Shown piece after piece: positions 6,863 through 13,084 of a stretch of 13,084 nt of DNA. The stretch covers positions 1-13,084 of the forward strand of contig CAYPRX010000052.1 of the NCBI GenBank assembly GCA_964413265.1, read 5' to 3'. This DNA is from CAVYGN01 sp964413265 (lineage in GTDB: Bacteria; Spirochaetota; Brevinematia; Brevinematales; JAOACQ01). The notes beneath the pieces were generated by a model. The model was not told the origin of the DNA. It saw only the letters and a program-made list of their open reading frames with translations, and ran no database searches. The position numbers were made by a program, and so were the translations under genes. The first letter of the stretch is position 1, and every line of letters begins with the position of its first letter.

Positions 6863-6881
6863 TATAGGGTACTACCCTATA
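6863..6881. promoter_or_regulatory. Candidate CsoR operator (19-bp perfect palindrome)
   Basis: TATAGGGTA-C-TACCCTATA is a perfect 9-bp inverted repeat around one central base. G/C-tract palindromes with TACC and GGTA elements are typical of CsoR operators. It lies between the -10 box and the csoR ribosome-binding site and covers about +1 to +19. Confidence 0.75.
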
Positions 6882-6888
6882 CTATAAC

Positions 6889-6917
6889 ATCATAATCAAA
6901 ATACTTTTAAAAGTCAA
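6889..6917 (-). promoter_or_regulatory. Promoter of the csoR-copA operon
   Basis: Minus strand: TTGACT (6917-6912), a 17-nt spacer, then TATGAT (6894-6889), each one base from consensus. Transcription should start near 6882, directly at the edge of the palindrome at 6881-6863, so repressor binding there would block the start. Confidence 0.75.
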
Positions 6918-6969
6918 TCTGTTTTAAGAAGAATATAGTCAGACCTGCATGAATTCATTTCAGCTCTAA

Positions 6970-6998
6970 TTGTATACTTCTACCACTTGTTTTATAAT
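6970..6998 (+). promoter_or_regulatory. Candidate promoter of the histidine kinase gene
   Basis: TTGTAT (6970-6975), a 17-nt spacer and a perfect TATAAT (6993-6998) on the plus strand. The start would be near 7005, giving a leader of about 54 nt. The -35 box is only half matched. It diverges from the csoR promoter with about 50 bp between the -35 boxes. Confidence 0.45.
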
Positions 6999-7058
6999 TT
7001 ACCTGCTCTGTTTTAGTTAACTTTACATTGAATAATATTATGATAATGGAATTATCTT

Positions 7059-9347
7059 ATGGAAAAAGTTAAGGGATTTAATGCAGACAGCAATATCTTA
7101 TTTCAACAAATGCAGGATATGCTAGTTATTCTTGATTCTGACTATCATTTAGTCTTTACAAACGAATATTTTCTGAAATATACGGGATATGAGAAGTCAC
7201 AAATAATCGGCTCGGATTTTTCAGATTTCCTGCAAGATGAAAGAAAGCTTAACCTGCGAGAAAAATTGCTTTCAAGTTTTGAGGAAGGCTCAAACAGATC
7301 CTTTGAAATAAAATTCAAGGCTCAAAATTTTATTTTCGATTCTGAAATACATTTCAGCCCTTTCACAGAATCAGGAAAACAATATTTTGGAGCATTGATC
7401 AGGGATGTTACCACTATGAAATCTGCCGTAGAAAATCTGATCAAAGCAGCATTCAGATGGAGAGAAACATTCGACCTTATGCTGGGCCTGGTCTGCCAGA
7501 TCGACACGGAAGGTAAAATAATAAGGAGCAACAGGAAATTCGCAGAAATAGCGGGAATGAAAATAAATCAGATAATCGGTTGCCCCATAAAGGAAGTTTT
7601 ACCTGTGCTGGGGGGAAAGGATTTTGATAAAGCAGTAAATGATGCTGCTGAACTTAACAAAAGGCAATATATTGAAGCAGCCATAAAAGAGAATATTTAT
7701 GAAATATCAGTTGATCCGTATTACGAAGATGAAGATCTATTCTCCGGAAGCATCATCATACTCAATGACATCACATACAGGGTTCTCGCGAGGAACGCTC
7801 TGGAAAGAAGCGAGAACCGGCTTAAACTCGCCCTGGAGGGAGCCGATGAATCATTATGGGACATCGATTTAAAAGCACGAACTTCTTTCTTCAGCCCAGA
7901 TTTTTACAATAAATTAGGTTATGATATGGCTTCAACCCCTTCCGATTTCGATTACTGGAAAACCAATGTCCATCCTGACGACATGGAAAATGTTGACAGG
8001 AAGTTCAGAGAGATTATGGAGTTTAAAACCTACAGCATAGAATTTGAATGCAGGCTGAGAAGTTTTAAGGGAGAGTGGAGAACATTTTCAATGAAGGGAA
8101 AATTAATAAAAGGTGAAAATGGAGTGACAAATAATCATATCATAGGCACATTGTATGATATTACATATAAGAAGAAACTTGAATACCAGGTAATGATAGA
8201 AAACAAAAGGTTGAAATATCAGATAGCATTGAACGAAATTGCGGATAAATCGGAAATAGAAATTACAGGATTTGCATTGAAATGCTGTCTTGAACTTTCA
8301 GCAAGTAAAATGGGGTTTATCAGAATCAATGGTCCGAACGAGGAGGAACTTGCATCTTTTTACTGCCTTGATGAAAAGGTGAATTCCAGAGATGTCATTG
8401 AAAAAAATTTTACATGTGACGAAAAAGATATGAAAACTATGACATCAATAATTAACAGCATAAAAAAATCTACGATAGCTAATTCAGAGCCGTTCATCCC
8501 GGATGAGATCAAAAAAGAAAACGGAATATTCCGCGATCTTTTTACGCCGGTTTATAACCAGGAAAATATTCCATTGGGAGATCTCTGGCTTTTTAATAAA
8601 AAAGAGCCTTATGAAGTTGTCGATATAATACAGCTCGAGCAGCTGATGCGGTACATGTGGCAGATTATACTTCAAAAAAGGACTTCCCTTGATCTTATCA
8701 GATCCCTGCATGAAAAGGAAGTGCTCTTAAAAGAGATACATCACCGTGTAAAAAACAACCTTTATATCATTGCATCCCTGCTTGAATTGAAAATACAGAC
8801 TATTAATAACAAAGATGCCTCTGAAGTTCTAATTGAGAGTATGAACAGGATACAATCAATGGCTATTATTCATGAACAATTGTACTCCTCTGAAACCCTC
8901 AGTAAAATATTTATCGATGATTATTTGAAGCAGCTCGGTTCCAAACTGCTTTCCAATTTCACCGGGAAGGAAAATATCAAACTCAATATCCAGGCAGGCA
9001 ATGAATCGCGAGACATAAATTTCATGATCCCCTTTGGGCTTATAATCAATGAAATGATAACCAATTCTATCAAATACGCTTTTAAAAACAATATTGACGG
9101 CTGGATCTCAATAAAAGTTTATCAAGATGAAGAAAAATCAATGATACTTGAATACGAGGACAGCGGCAGCGGGATTCCGGATTCAATAAACTTCCATAAA
9201 CCTGAGACACTTGGATTTCAGATTATCAACGATCTGACGCTCCAGCTAAACGGAAATGTTGAACTTATAAGGAGCGGAGGGGCTCATTTTATCTTCCATT
9301 TTCCCGTCAGCACCAATTTAAAAACATACAGTAATATTAAAAATTAA
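7059..9347 (+). CDS. Soluble PAS-PAS-PAS-GAF-like sensor histidine kinase (HisKA_2 class)
   Basis: 762 residues with no transmembrane segment, so a cytoplasmic sensor. Domains: PAS 1 about 15-120 (MLVILDSDYHLVFTNEYFLKYTGY), PAS 2 about 135-240 (QIDTEGKIIRSNRKFAEIAGM), PAS 3 about 255-372 of the PAS_3 type (SLWDIDLK, NVHPDDMENV, GTLYDITYKK), then a degenerate GAF-like region about 390-540. The dimerisation/phosphoacceptor helix LLKEIHHRVKNNLYIIASLLELK (557-579) is the HisKA_2 signature with His561 the likely phosphorylated residue. The ATPase domain has NEMITNSIKYAF (N box, Asn664), EDSGSGIP (G1, Asp701) and LGFQIINDL (G2). Start ATG 7059 has only a weak GGA 8 nt upstream. It ends 22 bp from a convergent REC-PAS regulator, its probable partner. 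The PAS ligand is unknown; no conserved haem or flavin residue is evident. Confidence 0.93.
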   Translation: MEKVKGFNADSNILFQQMQDMLVILDSDYHLVFTNEYFLKYTGYEKSQIIGSDFSDFLQDERKLNLREKLLSSFEEGSNRSFEIKFKAQNFIFDSEIHFSPFTESGKQYFGALIRDVTTMKSAVENLIKAAFRWRETFDLMLGLVCQIDTEGKIIRSNRKFAEIAGMKINQIIGCPIKEVLPVLGGKDFDKAVNDAAELNKRQYIEAAIKENIYEISVDPYYEDEDLFSGSIIILNDITYRVLARNALERSENRLKLALEGADESLWDIDLKARTSFFSPDFYNKLGYDMASTPSDFDYWKTNVHPDDMENVDRKFREIMEFKTYSIEFECRLRSFKGEWRTFSMKGKLIKGENGVTNNHIIGTLYDITYKKKLEYQVMIENKRLKYQIALNEIADKSEIEITGFALKCCLELSASKMGFIRINGPNEEELASFYCLDEKVNSRDVIEKNFTCDEKDMKTMTSIINSIKKSTIANSEPFIPDEIKKENGIFRDLFTPVYNQENIPLGDLWLFNKKEPYEVVDIIQLEQLMRYMWQIILQKRTSLDLIRSLHEKEVLLKEIHHRVKNNLYIIASLLELKIQTINNKDASEVLIESMNRIQSMAIIHEQLYSSETLSKIFIDDYLKQLGSKLLSNFTGKENIKLNIQAGNESRDINFMIPFGLIINEMITNSIKYAFKNNIDGWISIKVYQDEEKSMILEYEDSGSGIPDSINFHKPETLGFQIINDLTLQLNGNVELIRSGGAHFIFHFPVSTNLKTYSNIKN

Positions 9348-9369
9348 AGATGAATGGATTTGTTGAATT

Positions 9370-10065
9370 TTACTTAACGCTTATAAAAAAAACCGATCCT
9401 GTATTTTCTCCATTGCGGCCGACTATGGGCGATTTTTTATAATCTACCTTGATCTCCTCTTTCTTCCTGTTGATGAATACAGCTTCACCATCCCGGCCTG
9501 AAGATTTCAGGTCCGCAACTTCTTCAAATTCCCTTCCAGCAGCTTCCTCTATGTTCCAGCCGGTAATGAATGATGCCTGAGTATTCAAATATTTTATTTT
9601 ATTATTGACATCTATTGTTATTATGCCGACATCAAAACTATCAAGTATTGAATATATGAAGTCTTTTTCTCTTTTTAAATTCTTCTGGAGCTCATGTTTA
9701 TATAATGCAATTTCTATCGCTATAGAAAATTCCCTGTCCTGCACTGGTTTCAGTATATATCCGTATGGATCAGAAACCTCAGCCCTTTTTACGGTATTGT
9801 CGTCGGAATAGGCTGTGAGAAAAACTACAGGAATGTCCATCCGGTGCCGGATTTCCCCGGCAGTTTGAATGCCATCAATATCACCTTTTATTACAATATC
9901 CATTAATACCAGATCTATCTCTTTATTTTCTTCCAGTATTGCTATAGCCCTGTCCCTCGAATCTGCTATTCCTGCAACTGAATAACCCATTTTTTCAAGT
10001 TTCATCTGAATGTCTCTTGCGAGGATCATCTCGTCTTCAACTATTAATATATATCTTTTTAACAT
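9370..10065 (-). CDS. REC-PAS response regulator without a DNA-binding or enzymatic output domain
   Basis: 231 residues. The receiver domain (1-122) has the full active site: acidic Glu10-Asp11, phospho-acceptor Asp56 in LVLMDIVIKGDIDG, Thr84 in FLTAYSD and Lys106 in LKPV. A linker helix leads to a PAS domain (about 135-231: SFDVGIITIDVNNKIKYLN, FITGW) that ends the protein; no HTH, GGDEF, HD-GYP or kinase domain follows. The PAS looks shortened between FEEVADL and GEAVFINR. ATG 10065 is 11 bp after the stop of the TPR gene, and the G-rich ribosome-binding site (10078-10071) overlaps that stop, so the two genes are cotranscribed and probably coupled. Likely phosphorylated by the convergent HisKA_2 kinase; output presumably by protein contact. 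Confidence 0.9.
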   Translation of the reverse strand: MLKRYILIVEDEMILARDIQMKLEKMGYSVAGIADSRDRAIAILEENKEIDLVLMDIVIKGDIDGIQTAGEIRHRMDIPVVFLTAYSDDNTVKRAEVSDPYGYILKPVQDREFSIAIEIALYKHELQKNLKREKDFIYSILDSFDVGIITIDVNNKIKYLNTQASFITGWNIEEAAGREFEEVADLKSSGRDGEAVFINRKKEEIKVDYKKSPIVGRNGENTGSVFFISVK

Positions 10066-10076
10066 ACAAGCCCCCC

Positions 10077-11435
10077 TCAGGTTCTTTTTCCGGAACTGTT
10101 GTTGAATATTTTTAAGAATTCATTCTCGCTTATATCCTTAATCTTATTATAGAATAAACTTTTTTTTGCATTATCGTCAATACCGAAAAGACTGTATAAA
10201 TTAATGGATAGATGCCTGAAGCCCAGATTTTCCAGAGTATCCTCGAGTTCTTTAAATCGTTCCTCATTGATCCTGTTAGCCTGCCGGTACAGAACGGAAC
10301 AGGAGTTGTTTTCATGTATTATCATATAATCCTTGTTGGTTTCTATGATGCTTTTTTCAGACAGTACATTCAATTTTTTCAGAACATAATTTTTAAACAT
10401 TTCATCATCGTTAATAAAATATGCCTTAAGATACTCGTTTTTATATAAAAGATCGTATTTTTTCATTATATTGCCCAGATCCAGATATCTGGGGTTAATC
10501 TGATATGCAGCATCCCAAATAGTAAGAGCGTTTATAATATCCCTTTCTGCATAAAAAACATTCCCTATTTCATAAAGAATTTTGCATCTTTCATTAGGAG
10601 CCAGGCGGAGAAGATTGTCATCAATCATATCCACCGCCCTATCTCCCTGATTCAGTTTTATCATCGAAATTATGATTTTGTTGAACACATCTCCCGAAAC
10701 GATTCTTTCTTTCAGGAAAGGCTTCAAAACATTGATCGTCTCAGTATATCTTTTCAGGTTGAAATAATTATAAGCAAGCAGTATCATGGTTTCGTTGATC
10801 TGTGTTATAGAATTATATTGACCTGCTGAGGTAATCTTCTGAATCAAATTTATTGAGTTCTGATAATCCCCAATAAAATAATAAACTTTTGAAAGCCTCA
10901 AAAGTGCCTTGTAATCATTCGGTTTTATCAAATTAAACCTGATAAGATAATCCCTGCACTGGTTATATCTTTCATTTTCGTACAAAATCGCTGAAACATT
11001 CCACAGGGCTATTGAACTTTTTGGATTATCACTCAAGACCATTTTATAATAACCAAGGGCTTCATCCTTTTTACCGATCTGACGGTAAAGTTCACCAAGC
11101 TTTAGCATCACTCCGGTTTTTATATATATATTAGAATCCTTCTTCAATTCAACCAGCGATTTTTCATAATTTTCAATGGAATGACGATACTGAGCCAGCC
11201 CTTCGTACGCCTCTCCCATATATTTGTATACAAGAAAATTTGGTGGTCTGTCTTTCAGGTATTTCAAAGCCAGATCGATTGCCTGATGATAATTTTTTAA
11301 TTCCAGGGACTTTTCAACACCGCCAAGCAGGTTTTTCGGTTTGAAAAAACGAAAGGCTGCTGCAATCGCAACAATACCTGCTCCGATCAACACAATTACC
11401 AAAAAAAATATATAATACCCTGAATTAACATCCAT
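10077..11435 (-). CDS. Membrane-anchored TPR protein with an unassigned C-terminal domain
   Basis: 452 residues. One N-terminal transmembrane helix (about 8-28, IFFLVIVLIGAGIVAIAAAF) is followed by basic residues (RFFKPK), so the bulk is probably cytoplasmic. Residues 35-330 are helical repeats of TPR type: NYHQAIDLALKYL, YMGEAYEGLAQYRHSIENYEKSL, LGELYRQIGKKDEALGYYKMVLSDNP, LSKVYYFIGDYQNSINLI, IGNVFYAERDIINALTIWDAAYQINP. Residues about 335-445 form a different alpha/beta-looking domain (DYMIIHENNSCSVLYRQA, LENLGFRHLSINLYSL) that I cannot name with confidence. A similar architecture is common in spirochaetes as I recall it. The start ATG 11435 has no good Shine-Dalgarno sequence. It is the first gene of an operon with the REC-PAS regulator, suggesting a scaffold for that signalling protein. 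Confidence 0.82.
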   Translation of the reverse strand: MDVNSGYYIFFLVIVLIGAGIVAIAAAFRFFKPKNLLGGVEKSLELKNYHQAIDLALKYLKDRPPNFLVYKYMGEAYEGLAQYRHSIENYEKSLVELKKDSNIYIKTGVMLKLGELYRQIGKKDEALGYYKMVLSDNPKSSIALWNVSAILYENERYNQCRDYLIRFNLIKPNDYKALLRLSKVYYFIGDYQNSINLIQKITSAGQYNSITQINETMILLAYNYFNLKRYTETINVLKPFLKERIVSGDVFNKIIISMIKLNQGDRAVDMIDDNLLRLAPNERCKILYEIGNVFYAERDIINALTIWDAAYQINPRYLDLGNIMKKYDLLYKNEYLKAYFINDDEMFKNYVLKKLNVLSEKSIIETNKDYMIIHENNSCSVLYRQANRINEERFKELEDTLENLGFRHLSINLYSLFGIDDNAKKSLFYNKIKDISENEFLKIFNNSSGKRT

Positions 11436-11622
11436 TGTTAAGCTTCTAAGTTATAATACATTATTATCACTCTATTTATACATAAACTGTAATAAGACTT
11501 TTATAACTTCTCAGACAATATAACTACGATATAAAATAATAAATATATTTTGAAAAGTAAAGAAAAATCAACTGGATTTTATCAGTATAAATGATTAATA
11601 TATGAGAGAAGGAGGTAGACTT

Positions 11623-12000
11623 ATGGATAAAGTAGTACATTTCGAGATTCCCTTCGATGACAAGGAAAGGGTATTGAAATTTTATTCAGGGATTTTTGGC
11701 TGGAAATTTAATGATATTCCGGAAATGAATTATGTGCTGGCATTCTCAGCTGAAACAGATAAGAACAACATGGTAACAGAGAAGGGTGTGATCAACGGGG
11801 GACTATTCCCGAGAAATAAGGATGCCAAATCAACCCTTGTAGTTATAGGGGTTAAATCAGTCGATGAGACAGTAAAGAAAGTAATGGCAGCCGGTGGTAA
11901 GATTGTTACACCGAAGCAGTCCATTCCGAACGGATCTTATGCACGGGTGGCTGATTGTGAGGGGAATATTATAGGGCTTGCCGACAGCAACAGGAGTTAA
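11623..12000 (+). CDS. Small VOC-family (glyoxalase/bleomycin-resistance fold) protein
   Basis: 125 residues. HFEIPFDDKERVLKFYSGIFGWKF (5-28) is the hallmark first beta-alpha-beta unit of VOC proteins. ARVADCEGNIIGLAD near the end is the typical last strand with the conserved Glu. The middle segment LVVIGVKSVDETVKKVMAAGGKIV supplies the second module. His5 and the C-terminal Glu are possible metal ligands. It has one VOC domain, so it probably acts as a dimer; many relatives have no known substrate and none is claimed here. Start: AAGGAGGT (11609-11616) lies 6 nt before ATG 11623, which rules out the upstream in-frame ATG at 11602 because that would put the site inside the gene. Transcribed alone or with the next gene, although the latter has its own promoter. 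Confidence 0.85.
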   Translation: MDKVVHFEIPFDDKERVLKFYSGIFGWKFNDIPEMNYVLAFSAETDKNNMVTEKGVINGGLFPRNKDAKSTLVVIGVKSVDETVKKVMAAGGKIVTPKQSIPNGSYARVADCEGNIIGLADSNRS

Positions 12001-12016
12001 GAGGATTCTCAGCGCC

Positions 12017-12043
12017 AAATAAAATATGCGTTTTATTTCTTTT
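12017..12043 (+). terminator. Weak AT-rich hairpin after the VOC gene
   Basis: AAATAAAA (12017-12024) pairs perfectly with TTTTATTT (12031-12038) across the loop TATGCG, followed by CTTTT. The stem has no G-C pair, so termination strength is doubtful. It abuts the -35 box of the next promoter. Confidence 0.3.
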
Positions 12044-12070
12044 GACAAAGAGCCATAAGCATTATAAAAT
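12042..12070 (+). promoter_or_regulatory. Promoter of the C39-like peptidase gene
   Basis: TTGACA (12042-12047) is perfect, the spacer is 17 nt, and TAAAAT (12065-12070) is one base from consensus. Transcription should start near 12077, two bases before the ATG at 12079, which predicts a leaderless or nearly leaderless mRNA. A TATAAA at 12063-12068 with a 15-nt spacer is a weaker alternative. Confidence 0.7.
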
Positions 12071-12078
12071 TAAAACGT

Positions 12079-12903
12079 ATGAAAAGCTTATTTCTCTTAC
12101 TGACGATCATCATAACGGCTGATTATAACTTTGTATACAGTCTCGCCACAAATGCCGTCATTGTTTCAGAAGTGAAATTCGACGGTGTTCCCGATTATAA
12201 ACAGAGAGATAAGGATTACGGAGGATTTGAGGATGGCGGAAGGGATTTTTGCGGTCCGACAAGCGCTTCTGATCTGTTAACCTGGCTGTCAAAAAACGGA
12301 TACAGCAATCTGGCTGTACAGACAGGCGATCTGAAATTTAACCAGTACGGCCTCATCAAAGAGATCGCCGGACCCGATTTCATGAAAGTTACTTCTAAAG
12401 GGGTAAGCCCAAACAGCTTCTGCAGGGGTATTTCTAATTTTGTTGCGGCTAAAGGGTATAATATTTCAAGTCTAAAGTTTGAAGGATTCAGGACAGTTAA
12501 TCCCTCTTATTTCGATGGATATTTCCCCAGGATTGATTCAATAAAAAATGCTCTCGATAACGGCGCATGCGTCTGGCTTGAAGTCGGATGGTATAATTAT
12601 ATACCTGATTCCATGTTTTATAAAAGGTCGAAAACAGGTCACTGGCTTCCTGCAGTCGGCTACCAGCTTTATAATGACGGGAGCTTTTTTATCATAGTTC
12701 ATGATTCGGATGCCGCCCGCGGTCCCGCAGACAGGCATGTGAGTCTGAGCCTTATCGAGGGTGGTACTTTGCTTTCCGATACGAAGCTCCCCGGATTACC
12801 GAGACAGGCCGCCGGATATTATAAACTTGGAGATGAAATGCATATAAATAAAAAATTCGATGCGGCCATCCTCGATGGCATATTAATACTGAGGATGAAA
12901 TAG
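12079..12903 (+). CDS. Exported C39-like cysteine peptidase (papain-like fold)
   Basis: 274 residues. The N-terminus MKSLFLLLTIIITADYNFVYS is a signal peptide (cleavage about 21-25), so the enzyme acts outside the cytoplasm. DFCGPTSASDLLTWL (57-70) carries the probable nucleophile Cys58 in the CGPTSA motif of C39-like peptidases. GHWLPAVGYQ (187-196) gives His188, and IIVHDSD (205-211) gives Asp209 as the third residue. VPDYKQRD near residue 40 is the usual lead-in. There is no ABC-transporter domain, so it is not a bacteriocin-exporter peptidase; a stand-alone peptidase, amidase or inactive binder is possible. There is no Shine-Dalgarno before ATG 12079 and the promoter sits so close that a leaderless mRNA is predicted. 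Its 3' end overlaps the convergent PAP2 gene by 21 bp. Confidence 0.75.
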   Translation: MKSLFLLLTIIITADYNFVYSLATNAVIVSEVKFDGVPDYKQRDKDYGGFEDGGRDFCGPTSASDLLTWLSKNGYSNLAVQTGDLKFNQYGLIKEIAGPDFMKVTSKGVSPNSFCRGISNFVAAKGYNISSLKFEGFRTVNPSYFDGYFPRIDSIKNALDNGACVWLEVGWYNYIPDSMFYKRSKTGHWLPAVGYQLYNDGSFFIIVHDSDAARGPADRHVSLSLIEGGTLLSDTKLPGLPRQAAGYYKLGDEMHINKKFDAAILDGILILRMK

Positions 12904-13084
12904 CGGTATGTACCGAAAAGCGTTTAAATTTGTCCTTAAAAGAACAGTCCTCAGCTCCGCTTTCGCCGCCTCGAAATCATGTTTGAATTCCGGGTTCCTG
13001 TACATCCCTTCCGCAATTACTGCTGCGCAGATTCGTCCTGCTTCCACATCGCTGCGGTAGTGGACCCCTCCTATTATCCTGTTA
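12883..13084 (-). CDS. PAP2-superfamily phosphatase, C-terminal fragment (start beyond the window)
   Basis: The minus-strand frame is open from the right edge to TAA at 12885-12883, giving the last 66 residues. It begins NRIIGGVHYRSDVEAGR, matching the third PAP2/class A acid phosphatase motif (S/N)RX5HX3D; the His is the expected phospho-accepting nucleophile and the Asp its partner. The usual Ser before Arg is Asn here. The tail (MYRNPEFKHDFEAAKAEL) fits the C-terminal helices of acid phosphatase-type members. Such enzymes hydrolyse phosphate monoesters or lipid phosphates, usually in the periplasm; substrate and signal peptide are out of view. The stop lies inside the C39-like gene on the other strand (21-bp tail-to-tail overlap). 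Confidence 0.8.
   Translation of the reverse strand, partial: NRIIGGVHYRSDVEAGRICAAVIAEGMYRNPEFKHDFEAAKAELRTVLLRTNLNAFRYIPLFHPQY

Noticed and set aside
11436..11601. Promoters in the gap between the TPR and VOC genes
   Set aside because: Several TATAAT-like strings occur by AT-richness alone; none has a convincing -35 box at the right distance on either strand.
11602..11622. ATG 11602 as the VOC protein start
   Set aside because: The strong AAGGAGGT site lies downstream of it and directly serves ATG 11623.

Overview
The window is bacterial chromosomal DNA of low-to-moderate GC. Most genes have a clear Shine-Dalgarno sequence and several have sigma70-type promoters. No tRNA, rRNA, insertion sequence, CRISPR array or phage gene was seen. 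The lineage cannot be fixed from the sequence alone. A Spirochaetota-like genome is my best guess, because the membrane-anchored TPR protein, the HisKA_2-type soluble kinase and the secreted 42-residue-repeat protein resemble proteins I associate with that group. This is inference.

Layout, left to right. (1) At 1-950 (minus) lies the N-terminal part of an exported repeat protein made of 126-bp units; it runs off the left edge. (2) At 951-1443 is a long AT-rich gap holding an unexplained antisense open frame. (3) At 1444-2361 (plus) is a zinc-independent MDR-type oxidoreductase. (4) At 4177-2429 (minus) is a three-gene operon: a PadR-type regulator, a cysteine-cluster flavodoxin-fold protein and an NAD(P)H:flavin oxidoreductase-like protein. 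It is driven by a consensus promoter overlaid with ATATATC half-sites. (5) At 6845-4294 (minus) is a copper-resistance operon, csoR-copA, with a perfect 19-bp palindrome at the transcription start. (6) At 7059-9347 (plus) is a soluble PAS-PAS-PAS-GAF-like-HisKA_2 histidine kinase. It converges on a minus-strand pair (11435-9370) encoding a membrane-anchored TPR protein and a REC-PAS response regulator. (7) At 11623-12000 (plus) is a small VOC (glyoxalase-fold) protein. (8) At 12079-12903 (plus) is an exported C39-like cysteine peptidase, apparently translated from a nearly leaderless mRNA. (9) At 13084-12883 (minus) is the C-terminal end of a PAP2/acid-phosphatase-type enzyme, overlapping the peptidase gene tail to tail.

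How the genes may work together. Two complete one-operon switches are readable. CsoR should release the csoR-copA promoter when Cu(I) binds, letting CopA export copper. The PadR protein should release its own operon in response to an unknown, perhaps quinone-like or redox-active, ligand, inducing two flavoproteins. The kinase and the REC-PAS regulator probably form a signalling pair. The regulator has no DNA-binding or enzymatic output domain and is cotranscribed with the TPR protein, so signalling may be by protein-protein contact.

I found no clear new multi-gene system. The points most worth a second look are the repeat protein, the PadR promoter architecture, the output-less response regulator with its TPR partner, and the leaderless peptidase gene.
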